Assembly (NCBI RefSeq): GCF_001642695.1
Contig: NZ_LWCC02000005.1
Coordinates: 3,075,824-3,110,216 of the forward strand
DNA from: Streptomyces chilikensis
GTDB lineage: Bacteria; Actinomycetota; Actinomycetes; Streptomycetales; Streptomycetaceae
Reading direction: 5' to 3'
DNA length: 34,393 nucleotides
Below the pieces are notes generated by a model. The model had not been told where the DNA came from and made no database searches. It was given only the letters and a program-made list of their open reading frames with translations. This document shows positions 17,894 through 25,692 of this stretch, one piece after another (position 1 is the first letter of the stretch; the number at the start of each line of letters is the position of its first letter). Both the position numbers and the translations under genes were made by a program.

Positions 17894-19441
17894 TCAGACG
17901 CCGTCGCGCGCGGCCCCGGCGGCGGTGGCCGCCTCGACGAACTGCTCGGCGTGGCCGGCCAGCAGGTCGATGACGTAGGCGATGTCGCCCGGCGTGGTGC
18001 GGGGGTTCAGGAGCGTGAACTTCAGGAAGTGCCGCCCGTCCACCCTGGTGCCCGCGACCATGCCCTCGCCCGAGGTGGCGAGCGCCTCCCGGGCGTGCAG
18101 GTTGGCGTCGTCGGCGAGGTGCGCGTGCTCCTCGGAGGGGCGGTAGCGGAAGACGACGGTGGAGAGCTGGGAGCGGCCGACCACCTCGAACCGCGGGTCG
18201 TCGGCGAGCATCTCGTGCGCCGCGACGGCCAGGTCCAGCACCTCGTCGAAGAGGACGCCCACTCCGTCGGCGCCCATGACGCGCAGGGTCATCCACAGCT
18301 TCAGCGCGTCGAAGCGGCGCGTGGTCTGCAGGGACTTGTCGACCTGGTTGGGGATCCGGCGCTCGGCCATCCGGGCGGGGTTCAGGTAGTCGGCGTAGTA
18401 GGTGGCGTGCGCCATCATCCGGCTGTCGCGGACCACCAGCGCGCTCGAACTCACCGGCTGGAAGAACGACTTGTGGAAGTCCACGGTCACCGAGTCGGCG
18501 CGCTCCACGCCCTCGAGCAGGTGCCGGCGGGTCGGGGACACCAGCAGGCCGCAGCCGTAGGCGGCGTCCACGTGCAGCCACGCGCCCACCGCCTCGCAGA
18601 CGTCCGCGACGGCGGCGAGCGGATCGATGCTGCCGAAGTCGGTGGTGCCCGCGGTGGCGACCACGGCCATCACCGTCAGCCCCTCGGCGCGCAGGCGGTC
18701 GACCTCACGGCGCAGCGCCGTCACGTCCATCCGCCGGTCGGCGGTGGTGTCCACGCTCACCACGGCCTCCATCGGCAGGCCGAGCATCTTCGCGGACTTG
18801 CGGACGCTGAAGTGCGCGGCGCCGGAGGCGAGCACGCGCAGCCGGGGCAGCAGGGCCTGACGGGCCTCGGAACTCCGCGCCCCGGCCCGGGCGAACGCCT
18901 CCTCGCGCGCCAGCACCAGCGCGTGGAGGTTGGACTGCGTGCCGCCGCTGGTGAAGATGCCGTCCGCGTCCAGTCCGAAGCCGATCCGTCCGGCCGTCCA
19001 GTCGATCAGGCGGCGCTCGATCAGCGTGGCGCCGGCGCTCTGGTCCCAGGTGTCCAGGGAGGAGTTGACCGCGCTGAGCACCGCTTCGCCGAGCAGCGCC
19101 GGGACGACGACGGGGCAGTTGAGGTGGGCGAGGTAGCGCGGGTGGTGGAAGTAGACGGCGTCGCGCAGGTAGAGCCGCTCCAGTTCGGCGAGGGCGGCCG
19201 CCGAGTCGCCGAGCGGACGGTCCAGGTCGACCTGTTCGATCTCGGGGGCGAGGGCGTCCGGGCTGATTCCGGTGAAGGGCCCCCGGACGTCCGTGACGCG
19301 CGACGCGACCGCGTCCACGCCGAGGGCGAGCGCCTTCCGGTAGGCGTCCGCGGTCCGGTCGCCGAAGAGGTGGCTGCGGGCCTCGGCGCTGGGCGAGGGG
19401 AGGACGCGCGGTGCCTGCGCGGTCTTGCCGTCAATGGTCAT
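17894..19441 (-). CDS. desA: PLP-dependent lysine decarboxylase (DesA)
   Basis: Group II pyridoxal-phosphate decarboxylase of 515 residues, making cadaverine from L-lysine, the first step of desferrioxamine synthesis. The Schiff-base lysine is Lys324 in VDFHKSFF, and the PLP-nitrogen Asp292 is in HVDAAYGCG. The substrate-side block [16 protein letters not shown] and the [11 protein letters not shown] glycine-rich turn are also present. The sequence matches the DesA pattern closely, including [24 protein letters not shown] at 19441 follows AGAAGG. It is the first gene of a five-gene leftward operon, and an iron box lies 38 bp upstream of its start. Related enzymes act on diaminobutyrate or ornithine, but synteny makes lysine most likely. 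Confidence 0.94.
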   Translation of the reverse strand: MTIDGKTAQAPRVLPSPSAEARSHLFGDRTADAYRKALALGVDAVASRVTDVRGPFTGISPDALAPEIEQVDLDRPLGDSAAALAELERLYLRDAVYFHHPRYLAHLNCPVVVPALLGEAVLSAVNSSLDTWDQSAGATLIERRLIDWTAGRIGFGLDADGIFTSGGTQSNLHALVLAREEAFARAGARSSEARQALLPRLRVLASGAAHFSVRKSAKMLGLPMEAVVSVDTTADRRMDVTALRREVDRLRAEGLTVMAVVATAGTTDFGSIDPLAAVADVCEAVGAWLHVDAAYGCGLLVSPTRRHLLEGVERADSVTVDFHKSFFQPVSSSALVVRDSRMMAHATYYADYLNPARMAERRIPNQVDKSLQTTRRFDALKLWMTLRVMGADGVGVLFDEVLDLAVAAHEMLADDPRFEVVGRSQLSTVVFRYRPSEEHAHLADDANLHAREALATSGEGMVAGTRVDGRHFLKFTLLNPRTTPGDIAYVIDLLAGHAEQFVEAATAAGAARDGV

Positions 19442-19478
19442 GTCAGCCTTCTGGTGGGGGCAACGGAGAGAGAATATA

Positions 19479-19497
19479 TTAGGTAAGGCTGACCTAA
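19479..19497 (-). promoter_or_regulatory. Iron box (IdeR/DmdR operator) at the desA promoter
   Basis: TTAGGTAAGGCTGACCTAA is a 19-bp imperfect palindrome matching the actinobacterial IdeR/DmdR consensus at 17 of 19 positions. On the minus strand a TATATT hexamer (19478-19473) directly abuts it and is a good -10 element for desA. Iron-loaded repressor would therefore block the desABCD-exporter operon. Confidence 0.92.
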
Positions 19498-19575
19498 CTA
19501 AACACGCACGGCCCCGCGCTGTCGACACCGCCCCGGTCGCCGCCCGGCGGCGTCGCGCAGTCGCGGCGACGTGGG

Positions 19576-19594
19576 TAAGGTTAGCCTCACCTAA
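19576..19594 (+). promoter_or_regulatory. Second iron box, for the divergent acylase operon
   Basis: TAAGGTTAGCCTCACCTAA is a second IdeR/DmdR-type palindrome, 78 bp from the first box and 170 bp before the acylase start. Two separated boxes in a 323-bp divergent region suggest one per promoter, giving independent iron control of both operons. Nothing coding is visible in the rest of 19442-19764. Confidence 0.9.
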
Positions 19595-19764
19595 AGCCAT
19601 GTCAATGGCGACGCGTGTGTTCGGCGTGAGGACCGGCCGACGTCAAGTCGGCTTCCCGTGGGGCGATTTTGCGGTTCGCCGGCGTTGCCGGGACGGCGGG
19701 ACGCTCCCGACGGCTGTCCTCGGTCCTGGCCGGCGCCCGCCACCGACGACCCGAGGAGACCGGT

Positions 19765-21888
19765 TTGCCCAGACCCCGTCATCGCGTCCACCGCGATCGC
19801 CACGGCATTCCGCACCTGTGGGCCCCGGACGCGCTCGCACTCGCCCACGGCCAGGGCGTCGTCACCGCGCGCGACCGCGGATGGCAGATCGAGGTCGAGC
19901 GGCGAAGGGCGCTGGGCTCCTCGGCGGCCTTCCTCGGCGCGGAGCACCTGGCCTGGGACGTGCTCGCCCGGCGCGCCCGGCTGGCGGACACGGCGCGGCG
20001 CTGCTACGCCGCGCTCCGTCCCGATACGGCGGCCTGGATCTCCGCGTTCACGCGGGGGATCAACTCGGCACTGCCGGAGGCGGGCCGCCGGGCCCCCGAG
20101 TTCGGCCGCGCGGGCCTGCGTCCCGGCGTCTGGGAACCGTGGACCCCGTTGGCGGTGTGGCTCTCGCACCACCTGCTGTTCGCCGGCTTCCCGTCCAAGC
20201 TCTGGCGGGACCGCGTCGGTTCGGTCCTCGGGGCCGGGGCCGTGGCGCACTTCGCCACCGACGGGCCGGGCTCCGCGGGGAGCAACGGCTGGCTCCTCAC
20301 CGCGGACCGCACCACCACGGGAGCGGCGCTGCTCGCCGGGGATCCCCACCGGTTCGTCGAGGCGCCCGGCGTCTACCAGCAGATCCGCCTGGCGTGCCCG
20401 GAGTTCGACGTGGTGGGGCTCGCGGTGCCCGGGGTGCCCGGCATCGCGCACTTCGGCCACACGGGGCACGTCGCATGGGCCATCACCAACGCCATGGCGG
20501 ACTACCAGGACCTCTACCGCGAACGCCTGCGACGGGCCGGGACGGCGGTGGAGGCATGGGGGCCGGACGGCTGGGAGCCGGCCGAGGTCCGCACCGAGAC
20601 CTTCCAGGTCGCCGGGGGCGATCCGGTGGAAGTGGAGATGGTGGAGACCGCCCGGGGGCCGGTCGTGCTGCAGGAGGCGGTCCCCGGCGCGCCCGGGACG
20701 GCGGAGCCGTCCGCCGGTTCCGAGGACCCGGGGAGCCGCGGCCGGTGGGCGGCGGTCAGCCTGCGGGTGCCGGCGAGGGTGCTCGGTTCCCTGGGATTCG
20801 ACGCCCTGCCCGCCCTGATGCGTGCCAGGACCGTCGCGGACGTCGACCGGGCGTTCGACCGATGGGTGGAGCCGGTCAACGTGGTGATGGCCGCGGACAC
20901 CGCGGGCGGTGTGCTGCACCGGGTCGCCGGAGCCGTGCCGGTCCGTGGCGAGGCCAACCGCCAGGGTGTCGTCGACGCCTGGGACACGACCGCCGCCTGG
21001 TCCGGCCGGTGGGAGCCCATGCCCCGGGCCGCACCGCGCGACGGCCGCGCGGTGATGGCCAACGCCCGGGGCATCGCCACACCGCTGGGCACCGAGTTCG
21101 CCGCGCCCCACCGGGCGCGCCGCATCGCCGCGCTCCTGGACTCCCGGCCGCGCTGGTCGCCCGCCGACATCCCCGCCGTGCACACCGACACCCTGCTGCC
21201 CGGGGCGTCCGTCCTGCTGGCCCGGCTGGTCGAGCCGCTGGACGGGCTGACGCCCGCTGCCGCGGCGCTCCGGCGCGAACTGGACGCCTGGGACCGGCAC
21301 ATGGACGCCGGCTCGCGGGGCGCCGCCGTCTTCGCCGCGTGGCGCGGCGCGCTCGCCCGCCGGCTGGCCGGGGATCCGGCACTGGCCGCCCTCGCGCCGC
21401 GTCCCGACGACCCGGAGGTTTTCCTGCCCTGGCTGTCCCTCCTGGGCAGGGTCGGGCACGCCTTGGAGAGCCTGACCGTGCCCGGAGCGCTGCCCCCGGC
21501 GGTGGACGTCGCCGCGCACGCACGGGCCGCCCTCGAGGAGGTGGCCCGCGACGGCGCCCCCCGCAGCTGGGGCGAGACCCACCGGCTGGCGGCGTGGGAG
21601 GCGCTGCCCTCCGCCTCCCCCCTGCGGCCCGCCCTGGAGGGCGACCACGACTGCGTGATGTCCTCCTCCAGCGTCCCCGGACTCACCGACCTGGGCGCCC
21701 GCGCCTCCGTCGCGCGCTTCGTGTGGGACCTGGCCCGCCGGGAGGACAGCGGGTGGATCGTCCCGCTGGGCGCCTCCGGCCTTCCCGACCACCCCCACGC
21801 CCGCGACCAGCTTCCGCTGTGGCTGCGCGGCGCGCTGATCCCCGTCGTCACCGACTGGCACCTGCTCACCGAGGAGGAAACGGCATGA
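19765..21888 (+). CDS. desG: Penicillin-amidase-family Ntn-hydrolase acylase (DesG-like)
   Basis: N-terminal-nucleophile acylase precursor of 707 residues. The family (penicillin G acylase, PvdQ) self-cleaves and uses the new N-terminal serine. Here Ser173 in GSNGW is that nucleophile, giving a 172-residue alpha chain and a 535-residue beta chain. Supporting blocks are RDRHGIPHLWA and AHGQGVVTARDRGWQIE at the start, GDPHRF, VVGLAVPGVPGIAHFGHTGHVAWAITNAMADYQDLY, and NVVMAADTAGGVLHRVAG. TTG at 19765 is chosen because GAGGAG lies 6 bp upstream; the longer reading from 19669 lacks a ribosome site. No signal peptide is visible, unlike exported penicillin acylases, so it is probably cytoplasmic. 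It overlaps the desH-like gene and shares iron control with desABCD. From memory, a penicillin amidase named desG has been proposed to supply phenylacetyl groups to arylated desferrioxamines. Deacylation, as by PvdQ on pyoverdine, is the alternative. Confidence 0.85.
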   Translation: MPRPRHRVHRDRHGIPHLWAPDALALAHGQGVVTARDRGWQIEVERRRALGSSAAFLGAEHLAWDVLARRARLADTARRCYAALRPDTAAWISAFTRGINSALPEAGRRAPEFGRAGLRPGVWEPWTPLAVWLSHHLLFAGFPSKLWRDRVGSVLGAGAVAHFATDGPGSAGSNGWLLTADRTTTGAALLAGDPHRFVEAPGVYQQIRLACPEFDVVGLAVPGVPGIAHFGHTGHVAWAITNAMADYQDLYRERLRRAGTAVEAWGPDGWEPAEVRTETFQVAGGDPVEVEMVETARGPVVLQEAVPGAPGTAEPSAGSEDPGSRGRWAAVSLRVPARVLGSLGFDALPALMRARTVADVDRAFDRWVEPVNVVMAADTAGGVLHRVAGAVPVRGEANRQGVVDAWDTTAAWSGRWEPMPRAAPRDGRAVMANARGIATPLGTEFAAPHRARRIAALLDSRPRWSPADIPAVHTDTLLPGASVLLARLVEPLDGLTPAAAALRRELDAWDRHMDAGSRGAAVFAAWRGALARRLAGDPALAALAPRPDDPEVFLPWLSLLGRVGHALESLTVPGALPPAVDVAAHARAALEEVARDGAPRSWGETHRLAAWEALPSASPLRPALEGDHDCVMSSSSVPGLTDLGARASVARFVWDLARREDSGWIVPLGASGLPDHPHARDQLPLWLRGALIPVVTDWHLLTEEETA

Positions 21889-22529
21889 CCGAGCCCACCC
21901 CTTCCACCGCGGGGGCGGCGTCCCGCGCCGCCCGCCCCGCACCCGCGTACGTCCGCGAGGTGCCCGGCTTCGGCACCGTCGCCTTCCGCGTCCTCGACCC
22001 GGAGGGCGACGCCGGACTCGTCCACCGCTGGGTGGACGACGAGCGCGCCCGGTTCTGGGGCATGGTCGGACACACCGTCGACCAGGTCCGGGACGTCTAC
22101 GCGTTCGTGGACTCCCTGGAGACCCACCACGCCTACCTGATCGAGCACGACGGCCGTCCGGCGGGACTGCTCCAGACCTACGATCCCGAGCACGACCCGC
22201 TGGGCGAGCACTACCCGGTGCGCCCCGGCGACTTCGGCATCCACATCCTCCTCGCGCCCCCCGAGGGCGCCCCGCGCAGCGGTTTCGGCGGCTCCCTGTT
22301 CGGTGCCGTCCTCGACTTCGTCTGGTCCGACCCCGCACGCCTGCGGGTGGTGGCCGAGCCGGACGTCCGCAACGAACGCTCCCGCAGACGGCTGCGCCTG
22401 GCCGGGTTCACCGAAGGCGCCGAGGTCGCCCTGGAGCACAAGCGGGCCCGCCTGTACTTCCTGGAACGCGACCGGGACGCCGGCCCGGCCGCGAACGGCC
22501 GTGTCCCGGACGGCGGGGCGGCCGGCTGA
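21885..22529 (+). CDS. Second siderophore-type GNAT acyltransferase (DesH-like, IucB family)
   Basis: Protein of 214 residues with the same architecture as DesC but a clearly different sequence. It has FRVLDPEGDAGLVHRWVDDERARFWGM at 33-59, HAYLIEHDGRPAGLLQTYDPEHD, the CoA-binding block GDFGIHILLAPPEGAPRSGFGG near 108-129, and the closing VVAEPDVRNERSRRRLRLAGF. The family acylates N-hydroxyamines or amines on siderophore precursors. ATG at 21885 overlaps the acylase stop (ATGA) and follows GAGGAGG, so the two are translationally coupled. It could charge an alternative acyl group that the acylase makes available, or install a protecting acyl group that the acylase removes. The name desH is recalled for this position with less certainty than desG. 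Confidence 0.85.
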   Translation: MTEPTPSTAGAASRAARPAPAYVREVPGFGTVAFRVLDPEGDAGLVHRWVDDERARFWGMVGHTVDQVRDVYAFVDSLETHHAYLIEHDGRPAGLLQTYDPEHDPLGEHYPVRPGDFGIHILLAPPEGAPRSGFGGSLFGAVLDFVWSDPARLRVVAEPDVRNERSRRRLRLAGFTEGAEVALEHKRARLYFLERDRDAGPAANGRVPDGGAAG

Positions 22530-22656
22530 GGCGCGAACCCGGCGGCCCCGCCCGGCCGGCGACGGTCCGAGGGTGGCCGACGCCCCTCTTGTCCACCGCC
22601 GCCCGTTGCGCGACATTGACGCTCACGGGAACACGCGTGCGGATGATCGGAGGAAC

Positions 22657-23091
22657 ATGAGGAAAAGACTGGGCGCTCTCCTGGCCGCGGGTCTCGCCGC
22701 GACGGCCGCGACGGTCGTGTCCGCGGTACCGGCGGCGGCAGGTCCGGCCTCCGCACCGTCCGCGGTGCCGGCCGGCGCCTCCTCCCTGACGAGCCTGACG
22801 ATCACCAAGACCGGCACGGGCTGGGGCGGCCCCCTGTACAAGCAGGTCACCCTCGAGTGCGAGCCCACCGGCGGGACCCACCCCACGGCCGAGGACGCCT
22901 GCGGCAGACTCGCCGCCGTCGACGGACAGTTCGACAAGCTCCCCCTCCTCGGCCCCGCCTGTCCTCCCGTCTGGGCGCCCGTCACCGTCACCGTGACCGG
23001 CACCTGGCGCCTGCAGCCGGTGTCCTTCAGCAAGACGTACAGCAGCGACTGCGACGCCGGGGTCCGCAGCACCCACGTGTTCCGGTTCTGA
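22657..23091 (+). CDS. Subtilisin-inhibitor-like (SSI family) secreted protein with Pro at P1
   Basis: Secreted Streptomyces subtilisin inhibitor family protein of 144 residues. A signal peptide (basic MRKR, Ala/Leu core, AVPAAAG cleavage region near 27) is followed by the SSI fold with all four cysteines: C in LECEPTGGTHP, C in DACGRL, C in PACPPVW and C in SSDCDAG. These fit the two disulfides. APVTVTVTGTW and STHVFRF are the conserved later strands. In SSI the reactive bond follows CP-Met or, in relatives, CT-Lys/Arg. Here the equivalent P1 residue is Pro104 and P1' is Val. ATG follows CGGAGG. It is a single-gene unit ended by the strong hairpin at 23131-23166. Target protease unknown. Confidence 0.9.
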   Translation: MRKRLGALLAAGLAATAATVVSAVPAAAGPASAPSAVPAGASSLTSLTITKTGTGWGGPLYKQVTLECEPTGGTHPTAEDACGRLAAVDGQFDKLPLLGPACPPVWAPVTVTVTGTWRLQPVSFSKTYSSDCDAGVRSTHVFRF

Positions 23092-23130
23092 CCCGGCCGG
23101 CCTGTCCCCCCGCCACCCGGTCGTCGCACG

Positions 23131-23166
23131 GACGAGGGCCTCGACCGCCCGGTCGAGGCCCTCGTC
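23131..23166. terminator. Strong bidirectional hairpin terminator
   Basis: A perfect 16-bp stem (23131-23146 with 23151-23166) and a GCCC loop lie between the converging SSI and reductase genes, 40 bp after the SSI stop. No T-run follows, so it may act on either transcript. Confidence 0.8.
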
Positions 23167-23308
23167 GCGCTCCGGTACCCGCACGGGCCTCCACTCCGGC
23201 CGCCCAGGGGAGGACGCGGGACGCATACGGCTCCGGGGCCGTAGTCGCTGTACGGGCGTGCCCCCGTGCCCACCAGGACGAGCCGCGTCCCCGCAGTGTC
23301 CTACCGTC

Positions 23309-24199
23309 CTACGCGGGTGTTCGCGGGGTCCGGATGCCGTCGACGATGCGCGTCCAGCCGTCCTTCCCGTGGCCGTCGGCGATCGCGCGGAGGTAGTGCG
23401 CCCGGACGGCGCGGGGGAGCGCGAGGTCGATCCCCAGGGCGTCGCTGGTGTCGAGGACGTGCTCCGCCGTCGCGCCCATCATGGTCACCGTGTTCATGTC
23501 ACCCGGATGCTCGCCCGCGTCGATCCGCGCGCCGGGGTCGTCCCCGCCGGCCCGGAGCATCGCGGGGATGCCGGCGACCGTCGGCATCAGCTCCGGGACC
23601 GCCCGCGTCGCGGAGATGCCGGCCGCGCCCAGCAGCGCGGTGGCGTGCATCAGCGCCGAGAGGCTCGTCAGGAACACGTCGAGGTGCGCCAGGTACATCA
23701 GCTGGGCCAGTCCGGGGTCCTCGCCGAGGTGGCGCGGCGCCCCGATCCGGGTCAGTGCCGGGCGGTGCGCCTCGAAGACCTCGGACGGTCCGCTGTAGTA
23801 CACGTACGCCGCCTCGGTGCCCACCATGGGCGGGGGGACCATCACGCCGCCGGCCACGAAGTGCGCCCCGTGCCCGGCCGCCCACGCCGCGGCCTCACGC
23901 GCGCGGTCGGGGGTGTCCGAGCTGAGGTTGACGATCGTGCGGCCGGTCAGCGCGGTGGTCGCACCGCCGAGGACGTCGTACATCGCCCGGTAGTCGGTGA
24001 GGCTGAGGATCACCAGCTCGCTCGCGGCGAGGGCGTCGGCGGGCGAGGCGGCCAGGGTGGCGCCGTCGGCCACGGCACCGGCGGCGCGGTCGGCGGTGCG
24101 GTTCCACACGGTGACCGGGTGGCCGACGGCGAGCAGCGCGCGGACCATGGCCCGGCCCATCGGACCGAGGCCGACGAGCGTGACGGGCGTGGCGCTCAC
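23309..24199 (-). CDS. Imine-reductase-family NADPH-dependent oxidoreductase, Tyr type
   Basis: Protein of 296 residues in the 6-phosphogluconate-dehydrogenase/beta-hydroxyacid-dehydrogenase superfamily. The N-terminal Rossmann motif matches the imine reductase signature: GLG.MG at about 10-15, then WNRT..R about 20 residues later, with Asn-Arg-Thr-Arg for NADPH. The C-terminal domain is all-helical, as expected for domain-swapped dimers. At the position equivalent to the catalytic Asp/Tyr of characterised imine reductases it has Tyr169 (LMYLAHL). GTG at 24199 follows GGGAGG and overlaps the stop of the partner gene (GTGA), so the two are coupled. It probably reduces C=N or related bonds; the natural substrate is unknown. 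Confidence 0.85.
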   Translation of the reverse strand: MSATPVTLVGLGPMGRAMVRALLAVGHPVTVWNRTADRAAGAVADGATLAASPADALAASELVILSLTDYRAMYDVLGGATTALTGRTIVNLSSDTPDRAREAAAWAAGHGAHFVAGGVMVPPPMVGTEAAYVYYSGPSEVFEAHRPALTRIGAPRHLGEDPGLAQLMYLAHLDVFLTSLSALMHATALLGAAGISATRAVPELMPTVAGIPAMLRAGGDDPGARIDAGEHPGDMNTVTMMGATAEHVLDTSDALGIDLALPRAVRAHYLRAIADGHGKDGWTRIVDGIRTPRTPA

Positions 24200-25119
24200 G
24201 CGGCACCTCCCTCGTCGGAGCCCGCCGTGGAGCCGGCCGCCCGCATGCTTTCGTAGATCCTCGGAAATCCCTCCGAACCGTGTCCCGCGGCGATCTGCCG
24301 GGCGATCAGTTCCTGGACGGCCGCGATCGGCGTGGGATCGACGCCCTGCTCCTCGCTGGCACGCACGATGTGCGACAGATCGGAGAAGTCCAGGCTCTGC
24401 TGGCCCGGGACGGTGTAGTCGCCGCCGTCGACGACCTTCGCGTAGTCGGCGAGTCCGTGGGTCATGGCGGACAGGAACGGGACCTGCCGGGCGGCGAAGT
24501 CCGACGCGCTCACCCCCAGGGAGGCGACCATCGCCGCGCCGTGGAGGAAGCCCGTGAACATCTGGTACATCCCCGACAGCATCGCCAGGTCCACCAGCGA
24601 CGCCCGGCCGGCGTCCTCGCCGTGGAACTCGCTGGTGGCCCAGACACCGAGGACGGGCAGGAGGGCGTCGTACGCCGCCCGCGAGCCGCTGTAGAAGATC
24701 TGGCCCTCGCGGGACCCGATCATGGCGGGCACGGCCATGACGGCGCCGTCGAGGTGGTCGATGCCGTGCCCGGCCGCCCAGGCGGCGAGCGCGCGGGACT
24801 CGTTCGGCGTGGTGGTCGTGAGGTTGACGAGGGTGCGGCCGCGCAGTTCCCCGGCGACAGGGCCGAGGGTCTCCTGGACGGAGGGGTACCTGAGCAGGCA
24901 GGCGACGACCACGGGGCTCGCCGCCACGGCCTCGCGGACCGAGCCCGCGGCACGGGCTCCGCGGGCGACCAGTTCTTCGGCGCGGCCGGGGGTGCGGTTC
25001 CAGACGGTCACGGTACGGCCGGTGTCGAGCAGCGCGGCCGCCAGCGCGCTGCCCATCGCGCCGAGGCCGAGCACGGTGACTCCGCCCGGTCCGGCCGGGT
25101 TTCGAGTGGTTGCAGACAT
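24196..25119 (-). CDS. Imine-reductase-family NADPH-dependent oxidoreductase, Asp type
   Basis: Protein of 307 residues, paralogous to its downstream neighbour. GLGAMG at about 18-23 and VWNRTPGR near 40-47 fit the imine reductase signature exactly. The helical C-terminal half includes LLRYPSVQETLGP, NLTTTTPNESR and FLHGAAM. At the catalytic position it has Asp177 (LVDLAML), where the neighbour has Tyr. ATG at 25119 is favoured because GGGGAG lies 10 bp upstream; ATG 25128 is too close to it. It is first in a two-gene operon divergent from an HxlR regulator that probably controls it. A role in detoxifying or synthesising cyclic imines is possible but unproven. Confidence 0.85.
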   Translation of the reverse strand: MSATTRNPAGPGGVTVLGLGAMGSALAAALLDTGRTVTVWNRTPGRAEELVARGARAAGSVREAVAASPVVVACLLRYPSVQETLGPVAGELRGRTLVNLTTTTPNESRALAAWAAGHGIDHLDGAVMAVPAMIGSREGQIFYSGSRAAYDALLPVLGVWATSEFHGEDAGRASLVDLAMLSGMYQMFTGFLHGAAMVASLGVSASDFAARQVPFLSAMTHGLADYAKVVDGGDYTVPGQQSLDFSDLSHIVRASEEQGVDPTPIAAVQELIARQIAAGHGSEGFPRIYESMRAAGSTAGSDEGGAA

Positions 25120-25155
25120 GCCGACCATGCTCCCCAACGCTGTATCGTCGCGGAA

Positions 25156-25182
25156 GTACCCACTCTTTACTGCGGTACCCAC
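25156..25182. promoter_or_regulatory. Candidate HxlR operator: direct repeat in the divergent promoter
   Basis: GTACCCAC occurs twice, at 25156-25163 and 25175-25182, 19 bp apart, in the 86-bp gap between the reductase operon and the HxlR gene. HxlR-type regulators are known to bind direct repeats in such intergenic spaces. Both promoters must lie here, so binding could control both directions. Confidence 0.55.
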
Positions 25183-25205
25183 CTTTTGGTAAGTGAGGAG
25201 GAACC

Positions 25206-25586
25206 ATGGCGAACGCGCCGCGCAAGGGTCCCTACATCTGCGGGATCGACGCCGCACTCGACGTCGTCAGCGGCAAGTGGAAGGGCCTCGTCCTCTGGGA
25301 GCTGCACGCGCACGGCGTCCGGCGCTTCGCCGAACTGCGCCGCGCGCTGCCGGGGGTGAGCGAGAAGATGCTGACGCAGCACCTGCGGCAGATGGAGGAG
25401 GACGGCCTCGTCCACCGCACGGTCTACGCGGAGGTGCCGCCGAGGGTGGAGTACTCCCTGACCGAATCGGGCGCGGCGCTCAACGAGGCGCTGCGACCGC
25501 TCGGCGAGTGGGGCCGTGACCGGATACGCCGGCATCGCCTTGCCGTCGCCCCGGACCTCGACGCCCCCGTGCCGGCGGGCTCCTGA
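25206..25586 (+). CDS. HxlR-family winged-helix transcriptional regulator
   Basis: Protein of 126 residues with the HxlR winged helix: CGIDAALDVVSGKWKGLVLWEL, RRFAELRRALPGVSEKMLTQHLRQMEEDGLVHR (recognition helix about 50-70) and the wing VEYSLTESGAAL. One Cys (residue 12) lies in the usual N-terminal position where HxlR redox and aldehyde sensors such as YodB/HypR carry theirs. ATG at 25206 follows GAGGAGG. Divergent to the two imine-reductase-like genes with direct repeats between, it is most likely their repressor or activator. Confidence 0.9.
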   Translation: MANAPRKGPYICGIDAALDVVSGKWKGLVLWELHAHGVRRFAELRRALPGVSEKMLTQHLRQMEEDGLVHRTVYAEVPPRVEYSLTESGAALNEALRPLGEWGRDRIRRHRLAVAPDLDAPVPAGS

Positions 25587-25598
25587 CGTCCTTTCCGC

Positions 25599-25646
25599 GG
25601 CGGGGCTCCGCGGCACGAGGGCCGGCGGGCGCCGCGGAGCCCCGCC
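25599..25646 (+). terminator. Hairpin terminator after the HxlR gene
   Basis: A perfect 16-bp stem (25599-25614 with 25631-25646) and a 16-nt loop begin 12 bp after the HxlR stop and separate it from the methyltransferase promoter. Confidence 0.75.
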
Positions 25647-25678
25647 ACGGCCACGCGGCCGCGTGATCGGGACGGACC

Positions 25679-25692
25679 TATAGTGGGCCGCA
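25679..25692 (+). promoter_or_regulatory. Candidate -10 element for a leaderless methyltransferase mRNA
   Basis: TATAGT (25679-25684) ends 7 bp before ATG 25692. No Shine-Dalgarno sequence precedes that ATG. This spacing would place the transcription start on the A of the start codon, a common leaderless arrangement in Streptomyces. No clear -35 element was found. Confidence 0.55.

Noticed and set aside
16485-18581. Longer N-terminal extension of DesB through the desA-desB gap
   Set aside because: The upstream frame runs antisense-like through desA with no homology pattern. ATG 17801 has a good ribosome site and puts the FAD motif at the usual distance.
19591-22338. Long open frame on the minus strand opposite the acylase operon
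   Set aside because: The plus strand has a full Ntn acylase and GNAT with ribosome sites and catalytic motifs. The antisense frame shows no family pattern.
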